A stretch of DNA of 57,588 bases, taken from Prosthecobacter debontii (GTDB taxonomy: Bacteria > Verrucomicrobiota > Verrucomicrobiia > Verrucomicrobiales > Akkermansiaceae). The DNA is taken from the NCBI GenBank assembly GCA_945873125.1, contig CAMCBV010000017.1:1-57588 (forward strand), given 5' to 3'. Position numbers and translations under genes: made by a program. The notes below the pieces were generated by a model. The model searched no databases, was not told the origin of the DNA, and saw nothing but the letters and a program-made list of their open reading frames with translations. Below, in pieces: positions 25,974-34,740 of this stretch (its first letter is position 1; each line of letters opens with the position of its first letter).

Positions 25974-28448
25974 ATGTCTCATTTTAAAATCATTCGTAAT
26001 CTTAGAACAGCTGTCTGGCTGCTCTTTGTCGCGTTGATTCCGATCACTTTCTTGGGACTCTATTGGGCAAACAAAACTGGACTACCCAGCACATGGCGTA
26101 CGGCAATCGAGCAAGAGATTTCAAAACACGGAGTTCATATCGAAATCGGTTCTCTCAGTTATATTCCTCTCAAAGGATTCGTAGCATCGAATGTCCGAGT
26201 CTATGCTGAAAAAAAACGCATCCATCAAATTTCGAAACTCGAAGGTGTCCAGCTTGTCCTTGATTACGCCAGTCTAGCCAATGGAAATTTTCGACTCAGA
26301 AAGATGGAACTTCGTAATGCCGAGCTTTCCATTTTGGTCGACCCTAAAGTTCCCGCTGGTGAGGCACTGCAATTCACGAAGATTTATGGAACGGTCCTGA
26401 TACCTGATAAAAAAAGCATCGAGGCTCATAATATCCGTGGCAAGGTGGGCGGTATCGATGTTGCCATCAACGCGAGGCTACAAACAAAGAATCCGAATCA
26501 AAGCGCCAAGGATGACGCCGGAAACGATGGAGATCGCAGGGAATTTGTCGCATTAATTCTCAGGGAACTAGACAGCTGGAAGTTCGATTCTGAAAACTCA
26601 CCCAAACTTCAAATTGACCTAGAGGGACGCATTTCGAGCAAAGAGACCCTTAAAGGCCGATTTAGTCTCCAAGCTCCTTCGATTGAAAAAAACGATTACC
26701 GGCTCAGCAATGTTGTAGGCAATGCCAATCTTTCCTCAAACCTACTAACAATTAGCGGATTTTCAGCTGAGGATACACGCGGCAGAATCACGGGTAGTGC
26801 CGAATATCTGATGACCAATGAAGAAGGAAGATTCAATATGGAATCATCCATCGATATCACCCGTTTGCTGGATGCATGGTTCTCAAATCCATTGCAAATG
26901 AATCTGCTCAGCGGCGGAAGTCAGAAACTCTCTTTTAACGGAGAGTTTGATCTTTCTGATCCTGCAAAGCCCGATTTGAATTTGACTGGAAAAGCCTCAT
27001 GCGAATCAATCATGTTTCGGGGCATCTCATTCGACACTCTGGAAAGTTGGTTTTCCTATCAGAAAGGAAATCTGTTTTTACGCGATATCAAAATTACCCG
27101 ACCGGATGGTATGGCAGTTGGAAAGATCCTGAAAAAAGGTAGCGTCATTCGTATCAAGCTGGACTCCACTTTCCCCGTCGCTCTTTACAAACCTTTTTTC
27201 AAAGATAAGCCTCTTGAAAAAGTCATCGGTCATTTTTCAGAAGGTCCGAAAGCATCGGGACAAATCTCTCTTGAAGGATCTTTTGATACCAAGGATCGAA
27301 CCGCTTGGGCATTTATTGGAAATGGCAAACTAAGGAATATGGCTTATCAAGGGGTTCCCTTTCATTTGGCGGATTGTTCTTTTTCTCTGAATGCTGGTGA
27401 ATTGGATTTCTTCGATGGCAATCTGGATTTTGATTATACGGATTATGTGCTACGTAAAAAATTTGACGGGCCAACAAGTGGTAAAGCATCCGTCAAAAGA
27501 ATTCGATATGATGATTCGACCAAACTCATTGATATTGAAAACGTATCCGGCGTGATTTGGGCCGCACCTTTGGTTCGTGTGTTTGCCCCGAAAATCGCCG
27601 ATTATCTTGAGGTCTATCGATTTCACCGTCCGCATGCCATCAGTGGATCGGGACAGGTGGATGTCACATCACAAGGACGGACCGACCTGACTGTAAATTT
27701 CAATTCAAACCATGATGCCGATTACAAATTTCTTGGAAAATACCTGACTCTTACCAAGCCATCGGCAACCGTTCATATCAAAGACAAGGAAGTTGATGTC
27801 AACAATTTGTCTTCGGAAGTAGCGGGTGGTAATATCCAAGGCAGATTTTCGAATCGTTCAGGCTCCCAACTGTCAGGGGAACTGAGTTGGACCAAGCTGG
27901 GAGTTTTGGAGCTTTCAAAAACCTATGGTTTCGATATGAAATCAGGAGGAAATATCACGGGTCGGATGGAATTTGCAATTGAGAGCGGAGACGTTTCCAC
28001 CATGAATGGTCAGGGCTTGATTGCTATGGATGATGGAGAACTTTTTTCAGTGCCAATATTTGGGCCATTATCGACCGTTGCATCAACTGTTGTAAATGAC
28101 AGGAGACTTGGCCACGAGAGAGCCAAATCTGCATTCTGTAATTTCACGATTGAAAATGGGATCGCTCAGATTCGGGATTTCGAAACATCAACCACTTCCG
28201 TAAATTTCACAGGTGACGGAAGCATTGATATTGCGGCGCGCACGCTCGATTTCACGATCCGGCTCAATGCCCGTGGTTTACTCGGTTTTGTCACGATCCC
28301 CCTGCGCCCGTTCTATGGATTGTTTCAGTTTAGGGGGACTGGTCCTTTGAAGAATCCTGAATGGAAAAATGTTCACTTTACTTCTCCTGCGGAAAAAGAA
28401 AACAACACTTTGTTGAATCCTCCCAAGGCAAAAAATGTGGGTGAGTAA
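25974..28448 (+). CDS. AsmA/TamB-like inner-membrane-anchored periplasmic protein
   Basis: An 824-aa protein. An N-terminal membrane anchor (TAVWLLFVALIPITFLGLYW, residues about 11-30) is followed by a long periplasmic stretch of short beta strands with GNFRLRKMELRNAELSI-type repeats, typical of AsmA-like bridge proteins. The C-terminal part holds the AsmA_2-like block with GRMEFAIESGDVSTMNGQG and LLGFVTIPLRPFYGLFQFR. Proteins of this class (AsmA, TamB, YhdP) span the periplasm and carry phospholipids to the outer membrane. The ATG at 25974 is preferred over a TTG 6 bp earlier. It starts 8 bp after radC and ends 4 bp from the stop of the convergent MBL gene. Confidence 0.8.
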   Translation: MSHFKIIRNLRTAVWLLFVALIPITFLGLYWANKTGLPSTWRTAIEQEISKHGVHIEIGSLSYIPLKGFVASNVRVYAEKKRIHQISKLEGVQLVLDYASLANGNFRLRKMELRNAELSILVDPKVPAGEALQFTKIYGTVLIPDKKSIEAHNIRGKVGGIDVAINARLQTKNPNQSAKDDAGNDGDRREFVALILRELDSWKFDSENSPKLQIDLEGRISSKETLKGRFSLQAPSIEKNDYRLSNVVGNANLSSNLLTISGFSAEDTRGRITGSAEYLMTNEEGRFNMESSIDITRLLDAWFSNPLQMNLLSGGSQKLSFNGEFDLSDPAKPDLNLTGKASCESIMFRGISFDTLESWFSYQKGNLFLRDIKITRPDGMAVGKILKKGSVIRIKLDSTFPVALYKPFFKDKPLEKVIGHFSEGPKASGQISLEGSFDTKDRTAWAFIGNGKLRNMAYQGVPFHLADCSFSLNAGELDFFDGNLDFDYTDYVLRKKFDGPTSGKASVKRIRYDDSTKLIDIENVSGVIWAAPLVRVFAPKIADYLEVYRFHRPHAISGSGQVDVTSQGRTDLTVNFNSNHDADYKFLGKYLTLTKPSATVHIKDKEVDVNNLSSEVAGGNIQGRFSNRSGSQLSGELSWTKLGVLELSKTYGFDMKSGGNITGRMEFAIESGDVSTMNGQGLIAMDDGELFSVPIFGPLSTVASTVVNDRRLGHERAKSAFCNFTIENGIAQIRDFETSTTSVNFTGDGSIDIAARTLDFTIRLNARGLLGFVTIPLRPFYGLFQFRGTGPLKNPEWKNVHFTSPAEKENNTLLNPPKAKNVGE

Positions 28449-28452
28449 TCGT

Positions 28453-29055
28453 TCAGCGGAGATATCCATTCGTTGCTTTTTCTCTTCCAATAGTTGTCTC
28501 AGGTCCATGGCCGGAAAGCACCCGTGTTTCATCTGGGAGAATCAAAAGCTTCTCTTTGATTCCCAGGATCAATGTATCAAAATCTCCACCCGGTAAATCG
28601 CATCTTCCTACCGAACCCGCAAAAAGCGCATCGCCTACAAACACCAATCCGGCATCATGGAGATAAAATGTGACACTGTCCTGAGAGTGTCCTGGAACAT
28701 GACTTACGTTGGTTGCGACATGGAAGTAGAGGGATTTTCCTTCGGGAATCAATTCATCGACTTCATATGGATCGACTTCCGGCATGCCCCAACTCGCACC
28801 GTAAGTTTCTAAAGTCAGGTCTTTCGAATAATTTGCCCAAGCAAAAACTCTGGTTCCTTGCCTCTGAAGTTTTGCCACATCTTCCACATGGTCGTAATGT
28901 TGATGAGTCAAATACAATGCATCCACTTTTATTGCCTTTTTCTCCAGCCATTCAAAAACACCATCGGGGGCATCAACCAAAAAGTTGCCATCTGGTGATT
29001 CGACGAGATAACCGTTGGTTTGTACCATTCCGCCGGTGTATGTTGAGATCCTCAT
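28453..29055 (-). CDS. MBL-fold metallo-hydrolase (glyoxalase II-like)
   Basis: A 200-aa metallo-beta-lactamase-fold protein. The zinc motif LTHQHYDHVEDV is at about residues 54-65, HVPGHSQDSVTFYL supplies the next histidine, and GDALFAGSVGRCDLPGGD with LSGHGPET completes the metal site. The pattern fits small glyoxalase II-like thiolester hydrolases or persulfide dioxygenases; the exact substrate cannot be read from sequence. It is transcribed divergently from the DUF2071 gene and converges with the AsmA-like gene, with only 4 bp between stops. Confidence 0.88.
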   Translation of the reverse strand: MRISTYTGGMVQTNGYLVESPDGNFLVDAPDGVFEWLEKKAIKVDALYLTHQHYDHVEDVAKLQRQGTRVFAWANYSKDLTLETYGASWGMPEVDPYEVDELIPEGKSLYFHVATNVSHVPGHSQDSVTFYLHDAGLVFVGDALFAGSVGRCDLPGGDFDTLILGIKEKLLILPDETRVLSGHGPETTIGREKATNGYLR

Positions 29056-29117
29056 AACTCTTTCTGCAATATATCGATCTATTTTGCAAACTGTGACTTA
29101 TCAATTTGATTCATTCC

Positions 29118-29864
29118 ATGATAGCTCCCGAACTTAAACAACGCCTTGCCCAACAGCAGGCGCCTACCGGATTTCCCGTCATGAGGCAACGCTGGGCCGA
29201 GTTGGGATTTTTTCATTGGGCCGTCTCACCGGATATCATTCGTTCACGCCTTCCGGAAGGACTCCATGTCGATACTTTTGATGGCAAGGCATGGCTGGGC
29301 ATCGTACCCTTTCTGATGCAGCGCATACGTCCCATCGGCCTCCCTCCCCTGCCTTGGCTCTCGTGGTTTCATGAACTCAACCTCCGTACTTATGTATATG
29401 ACGCAACTGGAAATCCGGGAGTTTGGTTTTTCTCGCTCGATTGCAATCAACCCATTGCCGTTGAAATGGCACGCCACCTGTTTCATCTCCCTTATCAGCA
29501 TGCAAGGATGGGTTCGAAGATATCCGACCGATCCGTCGAATATCATAGTCGCAGAAAATCACATCAATCTGTAAAAGCCGAATTCAAATACCCGCGTCCC
29601 ATAGCCCCGAAGCCCGCTGTCATAGGTTCTCTCGAATGGTTTCTGGTGGAGCGCTACACCTTGTTTTCAACCGATCAAAAGGGCAATCTCCACAGCGGAC
29701 GCGTTCACCACGAACCCTATCAAATCGAAGCCATGTCTCACGGTGAATGCTCCACCCTGCCCTTTTCATTAAATGGATTTGCTGAGCCAGGAACGCCACC
29801 AGTCTCCCTTATCTGTGCAAATCCGGTCGATGTGACCGTTTTCCCCCTCAGATTGCTTACCTGA
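29118..29864 (+). CDS. DUF2071 (YqjF-like) family protein
   Basis: A 248-aa protein. The ATG at 29118 (MIAPELKQRLAQQ) is chosen over a TTG at 29106. The typical DUF2071 phrases are present: RQRWAELGFFHWAVSPDIIRSRLPEGL (quoted in part: FFHWAVSPDIIRSRLP), WLGIVPFLMQRIRP, FHELNLRTYVYD, GVWFFSLDCNQPIAVEMAR, and VERYTLFSTDQKG near the C-terminus. The fold is acetoacetate-decarboxylase-like; the cellular function is unknown. It is followed by the glucosidase gene after 63 bp. Confidence 0.85.
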   Translation: MIAPELKQRLAQQQAPTGFPVMRQRWAELGFFHWAVSPDIIRSRLPEGLHVDTFDGKAWLGIVPFLMQRIRPIGLPPLPWLSWFHELNLRTYVYDATGNPGVWFFSLDCNQPIAVEMARHLFHLPYQHARMGSKISDRSVEYHSRRKSHQSVKAEFKYPRPIAPKPAVIGSLEWFLVERYTLFSTDQKGNLHSGRVHHEPYQIEAMSHGECSTLPFSLNGFAEPGTPPVSLICANPVDVTVFPLRLLT

Positions 29865-29927
29865 ATACTGATTCTCAAAGCTTCGCATTCTGCACGATTC
29901 CTGCTATCTATTCATCATAAAGCTCAA

Positions 29928-32615
29928 ATGAACCAAGAGAACCACAGACTTTCCCAAGAAGAAAATCGAGCGAAAAACTGGAAGCGCTGGGGGCCTTATC
30001 TCAGCGAACGCCAGTGGGGAACGGTCCGTGAAGACTACTCGGATCACGGAAATTCATGGGCTGCCTTTCCTCATGATCAGGCGCGTCGCCGCGCCTACCG
30101 CTGGGGTGAAGATGGTCTGCAGGGGTGGTCGGATCGCGGTTGCCGTCTTTGTTTTGCTCCTGCTCTCTGGAACGGCAACGATTCCATCTTAAAAGAACGC
30201 TTGTTCGGTCTTGGTGGCAATGAAGGCAATCATGGTGAAGACGTCAAAGAATGTTATTACTATCTAGATTCCACACCGACCCATTCTTACACCAAAGCAC
30301 TCTATAAATATCCTCAGAAGAAATTTCCATACACCGAAATTCGCGTCGAGAACGAAAGACTTGGCAGACTCGGACCTGAACTGGAACTCGCGGACATGGG
30401 AATTTTTGACGACAATGAATATTTTGATGTCATCCAAGAAGTTGCGAAGCGTAGTCCGCAAGACATCCTCTGGCGCATCACCATTACAAACCGCGCCTCG
30501 GTCGCAGCTCCCATTCATCTCTTACCGACTGTTTGGTTCAGAAATACATGGACATGGGGAATTGATCCCGAGGCCCCCATTAATAAGCCAAATATTTCGC
30601 AAGATGGAGACACATTGCTGATGGATCATGAAGGTCTTGGAAAATTTCGCTTCTGCATTGATGTCGCCGATAATGCGCCCCGCCACGTCAAATGGCTATT
30701 TACCGAAAACGAGACGAATCACGAATCTCTTGGAGACCGGATAAATTCCACTCCTTACACCAAGGATGCTTTTCACCGCTATATCATTCACCAGGAACTA
30801 CAGGCCGTTTCTCCTCATCGGTCCGGCACCAAAGCCGCAGCCCATTACACATTCCATATTCCTGCCGGACAGAGTGTAACGGTAATGGCCAGACTTCATC
30901 ATCTAGAAGAGCATAACAACTTATCAGGCATTGACCGTTTCGATGAAACCTTTGCTGATCGCATGAGAGAGGCCGATGAGTTCTATCAGGAAATCATTCC
31001 TTCAGGAATAAGTGATGAAGAGCGCCTAATCTGCCGTCAAGGCTATGCTGGCTTACTTTGGAGCAAGCAATTCTACCACTACGTCATTGCCGACTGGTTG
31101 AAAGGTGACAGAGAGATTCCGACTCCTCCAGAAAATCGTCTGAAGCAACGCAATCACGATTGGCATCACTTCCACGCAAAAGACATTCTCTCCATGCCGG
31201 ACAAATGGGAGTATACTTGGTTTGCAGCATGGGACACTGCCTTTCACATGCTGCCATTTTGCACCATTGATTCCGCGTTCACCAAGCACCAGCTCCTGCT
31301 TCTCCTGCGTGAATGGTATATGCACCCGAATGGACAACTTCCAGCCTACGAATGGAATTTTTCGGATGTTAATCCGCCTGTTCACGCATGGGCGGTTTGG
31401 CGCGTTTATAAAATATCGGATAAAAAAGAAAATCGTGACATATTATTCCTTGAGAAAGCCTTTCAGAAACTCTTGCTAAACTTCACATGGTGGGTGAATC
31501 GCAAAGACCTCGATGGCCGTCATGTGTTTGGCGGAGGGTTTCTGGGGCTTGATAACATTGGAGTTTTTGATCGTTCGCATGCGTTACCGGGGGGTGGCCA
31601 TCTGCATCAGGCCGATGGCACCGCATGGATGGGCTTTTATTGCCTAACCATGCTTTCCATCGCGCTTGAACTCGCACAAACAAAGCCTGCATACGAGGAC
31701 ATAGCCTCCAAGTTTTTTGAGCACTTTGTAAACATCTCGGATGCGATCAACAGCCTCGGCGGCTCGGGTCTTTGGGACGAACAGGACAACTTTTACTACG
31801 ACCAGCTCATTATCAACCATGAGGCCCCCATTCCATTGAGAATCCGCTCTCTCGTCGGACTCCTGCCGCTGTGTGCGGTCACCGTGCTCAAACAAAAGAC
31901 GATCGATGCACTTCCCGGTTTCCGCAAGCGCATGGATTGGTTTCTGGTGAACAAGCCTGATCTACTCAAATACATCACCGCCAATCGCGTACCCGGAAAA
32001 AAATCTTCTGGAAGAGTCTTGCTGGCCATTCCTTCCAAACAGCGTCTTCGAAAGAGCCTCGCCTACATGCTCGATCCCAAAGAATTCCTTTCGAACTTCG
32101 GCATTCGCTCCCTTTCCAAAGCACACGAAGAAAACCCCTTCATCTTTGAATATGCGGGCATCAGCCACCAAGTTCAATACACCCCAGGTGAGGCAACAAC
32201 CGATATGTTCGGAGGAAATTCCAACTGGCGTGGCCCGATTTGGTTCCCTACCAATTTCATCCTGATCGAGGCACTAGAACGATATTATTATTTCTACGGA
32301 GACTCTTTTAAAATCGAGTATCCAACCGGTTCCGGCAAGGAATGTACCTTACGGGAAATCGCCATTGATATTTGTGACAGGCTTATCTCTTTATTCACCA
32401 AAGACAGCAAAGGTTACCGTCCTTGTTACGGGAGCAGTGAGATATCAAAACGATATTCTGACGATCCTCATTGGCAGGATCTCATTCTCTTTCACGAATA
32501 CTTTCACGGTGAAACCGGTGAAGGTCTCGGGGCATCCCACCAAACCGGCTGGACAGCACTCGTTGTGCGGTTAGTGCGGGAAAGACGGGATAAGTTAATG
32601 GATGAAATATTTTAG
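29928..32615 (+). CDS. GH63/MGH1-like glucosidase
   Basis: An 895-aa cytoplasmic enzyme without a signal peptide. The N-terminus (NWKRWGPYLSERQWGTVREDYS) and the following GLQGWSDRGCRLCFAPALWNG are typical of bacterial GH63-like glucosidases annotated as MGH1-type. A beta-sandwich domain (to about residue 360) precedes an (alpha/alpha)6 toroid with EYTWFAAWDTAFHMLPF, GLDNIGVFDRSHALPGGGHL, and near the C-terminus GGNSNWRGPIWFPTNF and GASHQTGWTALV. These enzymes act on alpha-glucosides; close relatives act on glucosylglycerate or mannosylglycerate, so a compatible-solute role is possible. Confidence 0.9.
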   Translation: MNQENHRLSQEENRAKNWKRWGPYLSERQWGTVREDYSDHGNSWAAFPHDQARRRAYRWGEDGLQGWSDRGCRLCFAPALWNGNDSILKERLFGLGGNEGNHGEDVKECYYYLDSTPTHSYTKALYKYPQKKFPYTEIRVENERLGRLGPELELADMGIFDDNEYFDVIQEVAKRSPQDILWRITITNRASVAAPIHLLPTVWFRNTWTWGIDPEAPINKPNISQDGDTLLMDHEGLGKFRFCIDVADNAPRHVKWLFTENETNHESLGDRINSTPYTKDAFHRYIIHQELQAVSPHRSGTKAAAHYTFHIPAGQSVTVMARLHHLEEHNNLSGIDRFDETFADRMREADEFYQEIIPSGISDEERLICRQGYAGLLWSKQFYHYVIADWLKGDREIPTPPENRLKQRNHDWHHFHAKDILSMPDKWEYTWFAAWDTAFHMLPFCTIDSAFTKHQLLLLLREWYMHPNGQLPAYEWNFSDVNPPVHAWAVWRVYKISDKKENRDILFLEKAFQKLLLNFTWWVNRKDLDGRHVFGGGFLGLDNIGVFDRSHALPGGGHLHQADGTAWMGFYCLTMLSIALELAQTKPAYEDIASKFFEHFVNISDAINSLGGSGLWDEQDNFYYDQLIINHEAPIPLRIRSLVGLLPLCAVTVLKQKTIDALPGFRKRMDWFLVNKPDLLKYITANRVPGKKSSGRVLLAIPSKQRLRKSLAYMLDPKEFLSNFGIRSLSKAHEENPFIFEYAGISHQVQYTPGEATTDMFGGNSNWRGPIWFPTNFILIEALERYYYFYGDSFKIEYPTGSGKECTLREIAIDICDRLISLFTKDSKGYRPCYGSSEISKRYSDDPHWQDLILFHEYFHGETGEGLGASHQTGWTALVVRLVRERRDKLMDEIF

Positions 32616-32748
32616 ACCACATCATCGCCTGAGTTGTTTCACTTTTCTTAAAAAACTTTCACTTTTTGCCTAAAATGGCTTGCCAAGTTCCGCAGCACTA
32701 AACTACTTTGCCGCCCTCCGTGTGAACCACGGCTTCACCAAATCCAAC

Positions 32749-32821
32749 GCGCAGGTAGCTCAGTTGGTAGAGCAGTTGGCTTTTAACCAATTGGTCCTGG
32801 GTTCGAATCCCAGCCTGCGTA
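32749..32821 (+). tRNA. tRNA-Lys (anticodon TTT)
   Basis: A 73-nt cloverleaf. The acceptor gcgcagg pairs with cctgcgt (the outermost pair is G-U), the D stem is gctc/gagc, the anticodon arm gttgg-cttttaa-ccaat puts TTT at positions 34-36, and the T arm is ctggg-ttcgaat-cccag with discriminator A. CCA is not encoded. A terminator follows. Confidence 0.96.
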
Positions 32822-32835
32822 CTTTCTCCCCACCC

Positions 32836-32862
32836 GCACCGCAATTACCGCGGTGCGTTTTT
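32836..32862 (+). terminator. Rho-independent terminator after tRNA-Lys
   Basis: Stem gcaccgc/gcggtgc (32836-32842 with 32850-32856) with a 7-nt loop, followed by gttttt. Confidence 0.8.
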
Positions 32863-32889
32863 CATTCTACCCTCGTACACCAAACGACA

Positions 32890-33016
32890 GCAGGCTGGGA
32901 TGAGAACCCCTGCGAAGCATCGGTTTTGACTGCAGATTTCGCTAGTAGCGAAACTTTACCTCACCCGCGAAGCGCATTTGGCAGGGACGGAGCGGAACGC
33001 GTAGTCAATCCCAGCC
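32890..33016. other. Structured repeat-like sequence with an inverted copy of the tRNA 3' end
   Basis: The first 20 nt (32890-32909) match the reverse complement of tRNA positions 32799-32818 at 18 of 20 bases, both containing gcaggctgggat. A nested set of stems can be drawn: ggctgggat (32893-32901) with atcccagcc (33008-33016), ccctgc (32908-32913) with gcaggg (32981-32986), and hairpin tttcgct-agt-agcgaaa (32937-32953). The sequence lies in a 500-bp gene-free stretch. It could be a non-coding RNA, or a repeat element attached to tRNA genes; I cannot choose from one copy. Confidence 0.5.
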
Positions 33017-33074
33017 GTCCCAGCACCACCAGCGAACTCTCTTCGAACGTCCAAATAGGTAAGAAAAAGAGAGA

Positions 33075-33175
33075 AACCACGGAATGCACGGATTACACAA
33101 ATGGGAAAGGTTTCCAATATCCCAACCCATTGCTCTCTAAACTACCAGTTCAGCCGGCCGGAGAGACGGCTCTCC
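33075..33175. repeat. Remnant-like periodic word and small palindrome downstream of tRNA-Lys
   Basis: The word aaccacggaatgcacg (33075-33090, continuing to 33098) has a 9-nt period and resembles the arms of the hairpin at 38563-38695. At 33160-33175, ggagag-acgg-ctctcc forms a short hairpin next to ccggccgg. No inverted partner of the first word is seen. The remaining sequence from 33181 to 33332 shows no gene or clear signal. Confidence 0.4.
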
Positions 33176-33332
33176 ACTAATAGACCACCCCCAACCTGAT
33201 AACACCTTGCCATCACTCCTAGTGCTGATAGAAATTATTACAATGGAAATAGATCCCATGGTCACGCCATACCGTGCGGCATTTGCAGGTATTATACAGC
33301 GTGCGGCTCAATAAGCAACACTGTTCGGCAAA

Positions 33333-33971
33333 ATGAAACTCATCATCATCACCACACTCATTTCCGCGCTTTATCTACATGCAGCGGAACCTGTGATTAT
33401 CCCGAACGCTGCTTCACCCGATGGTGCCTTCTCCATTCGTCTTACGCACGACCGAGCCAAGGATAGCGATCCGCTTGATGACCAAGTACCCGATGTTCAA
33501 ATAGTCGCTACCGCCAGCAACAAAGTTCTCGTGGTGTTTCCATTTGCTGCCGACCCCACTTCTGATTTGCAACCGTTACGCACCAAAGTCCGGGTGCACT
33601 GGAACGCCGATGGCACTGCGGTCGCGCTTACTTTTTCCGAACGATTCTACACCCATCTTCTCGTCTATCGACTTCAGGGCGATCGCGCGGCACCGGAAAA
33701 ATTCGAGGAGGTTACATTACCTGACACAGGTTTGGTAATCAAAGCCATGATTCCCCGATTCAAAGAGTTTCGTTCGCGATGGCATAGCAACTTCCAAGGA
33801 TGGAACGACAACCACACGATTCGGTTTTCATCGGGCACAGATGCGCTCATCACACCGCTTGGAGATGGCGACCCGAATGTGATGGCGGTCTATTCATTCA
33901 CAGTGGATATTACTGACATCAAGACACCCATCATCAAGAGAGTGGAACTCATCGATGAAAATGGGGAATAA
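33333..33971 (+). CDS. Secreted hypothetical protein
   Basis: A 212-aa protein with a signal peptide (MKLIIITTLISALYLHAA). The mature part is all-beta by pattern (SPDGAFSIRLTHD, VRVHWNADGTAVALTFSERF, THLLVYRL, NVMAVYSFTVDITD) and reads like a WD40/TolB-type or single beta-propeller-blade protein, though no propeller repeat is complete. I do not recognise the family. It stands alone between the tRNA region and the palindrome cluster, transcribed towards tspO. Confidence 0.6.
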   Translation: MKLIIITTLISALYLHAAEPVIIPNAASPDGAFSIRLTHDRAKDSDPLDDQVPDVQIVATASNKVLVVFPFAADPTSDLQPLRTKVRVHWNADGTAVALTFSERFYTHLLVYRLQGDRAAPEKFEEVTLPDTGLVIKAMIPRFKEFRSRWHSNFQGWNDNHTIRFSSGTDALITPLGDGDPNVMAVYSFTVDITDIKTPIIKRVELIDENGE

Positions 33972-34002
33972 CTCCCAATCATCCAAAGCTAAGAGCGAAG
34001 CT

Positions 34003-34026
34003 CCTTCGTTTCCTTTGTTGTCTTCT
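34003..34026. repeat. Solo purine-rich periodic word (minus orientation)
   Basis: On the minus strand this reads agaagacaacaaaggaaacg and onwards. It resembles the word at 57354-57374 (aggtaacgaagagaacgaag). Both have a period near 9 nt and lie in intergenic DNA without an inverted partner. Confidence 0.35.
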
Positions 34027-34048
34027 GTTAAAAAAATATTTTAAACAG

Positions 34049-34151
34049 GGACCTTTATCTCTAAAGGTCCGTATCTGACGGACCGCTATACTCCATCGAG
34101 CTCTTCCTGCAATAACCACCGCGAGATATGGACGCGTAAGGATACGCGTCC
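34049..34151. repeat. Cluster of three palindromes between convergent genes
   Basis: Hairpin 1 pairs ggaccttta with taaaggtcc (34049-34070, loop tctc). Hairpin 2 pairs ggtccgt with acggacc (34066-34084) and shares ggtcc with hairpin 1, so the two exclude each other. Hairpin 3 pairs ggacgcgt with acgcgtcc (34130-34151). The cluster lies between two convergent genes and may end transcription from both sides, though no long T-run follows. Confidence 0.6.
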
Positions 34152-34155
34152 CTGC

Positions 34156-34623
34156 CTAATTCCCCCTCCACAACGCATAATTCAACACCATCGCAAAACT
34201 CACCCACCCCAAGTAAGGCACCATCAACCATCCCGCCGCTTTACTCACGCGGAAAAACGAAATCATCGTCACCACAATCGCTAGCCACATCGCGATGATA
34301 TCCACCAAGGCCCAACCTGGCTGGTGTGCGCCGAAAAAGATAGGTGTCCAAGCGGCATTGAAAACGAGTTGGATTCCATAAAAGCCCAATGCCTTACCCC
34401 AACCACACCGTTTCCAAACCCACCAAGCTGCGGTCGCCATCATCAGATAAAGCACAGTCCATACTGGACCAAACAACCAACCCGGCGGATTCCATGAAGG
34501 TTTGTTTAAAGACGCATACCAATCCCCTGGCTGAGAGATTGCCCCAAACAGAGGTGCGATAAATGTTACGACAATAAAACCGATCCATATCAGAAAACCA
34601 TGATTGCGTTTAGGTGATTGCAT
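34156..34623 (-). CDS. tspO: TspO/MBR-family membrane protein
   Basis: A 155-aa protein with five membrane helices. Family motifs are NKPSWNPPGWLFGPVWTVLYLMMATAAW (quoted in part: NKPSWNPPGWLFGPVWTVLY) and FNAAWTPIFFGAHQPGWALVDI, and the final helix reads VPYLGWVSFAMVLNYALW. TspO proteins bind and degrade porphyrins and are linked to oxidative-stress signalling. It is probably transcribed alone; the upstream gap of about 117 bp carries an A/T-rich word at 34648-34664. Confidence 0.92.
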   Translation of the reverse strand: MQSPKRNHGFLIWIGFIVVTFIAPLFGAISQPGDWYASLNKPSWNPPGWLFGPVWTVLYLMMATAAWWVWKRCGWGKALGFYGIQLVFNAAWTPIFFGAHQPGWALVDIIAMWLAIVVTMISFFRVSKAAGWLMVPYLGWVSFAMVLNYALWRGN

Positions 34624-34647
34624 AAACTCAGAATCGGTCAGCTACCT

Positions 34648-34664
34648 GAAATTTCAAATTTCAA
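34648..34664. repeat. A/T-rich word identical to one inside hrpA
   Basis: The sequence gaaatttcaaatttcaa is the exact reverse complement of 2193-2209 within hrpA. It lies between tspO and the downstream end of the MFS gene. Confidence 0.6.
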
Positions 34665-34740
34665 TGATCAAATCTCGTGAATCTGCTTGGTAAGGTTAGA
34701 GAATTGATGAGAGGGAAGCAGGATGCAGCCCATCTATGTT

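Noticed and set aside
32680..33180. A 166-codon open frame running through tRNA-Lys and its downstream block
   Set aside because: It translates the tRNA gene and its terminator, and the repeat-like block; composition is not protein-like.
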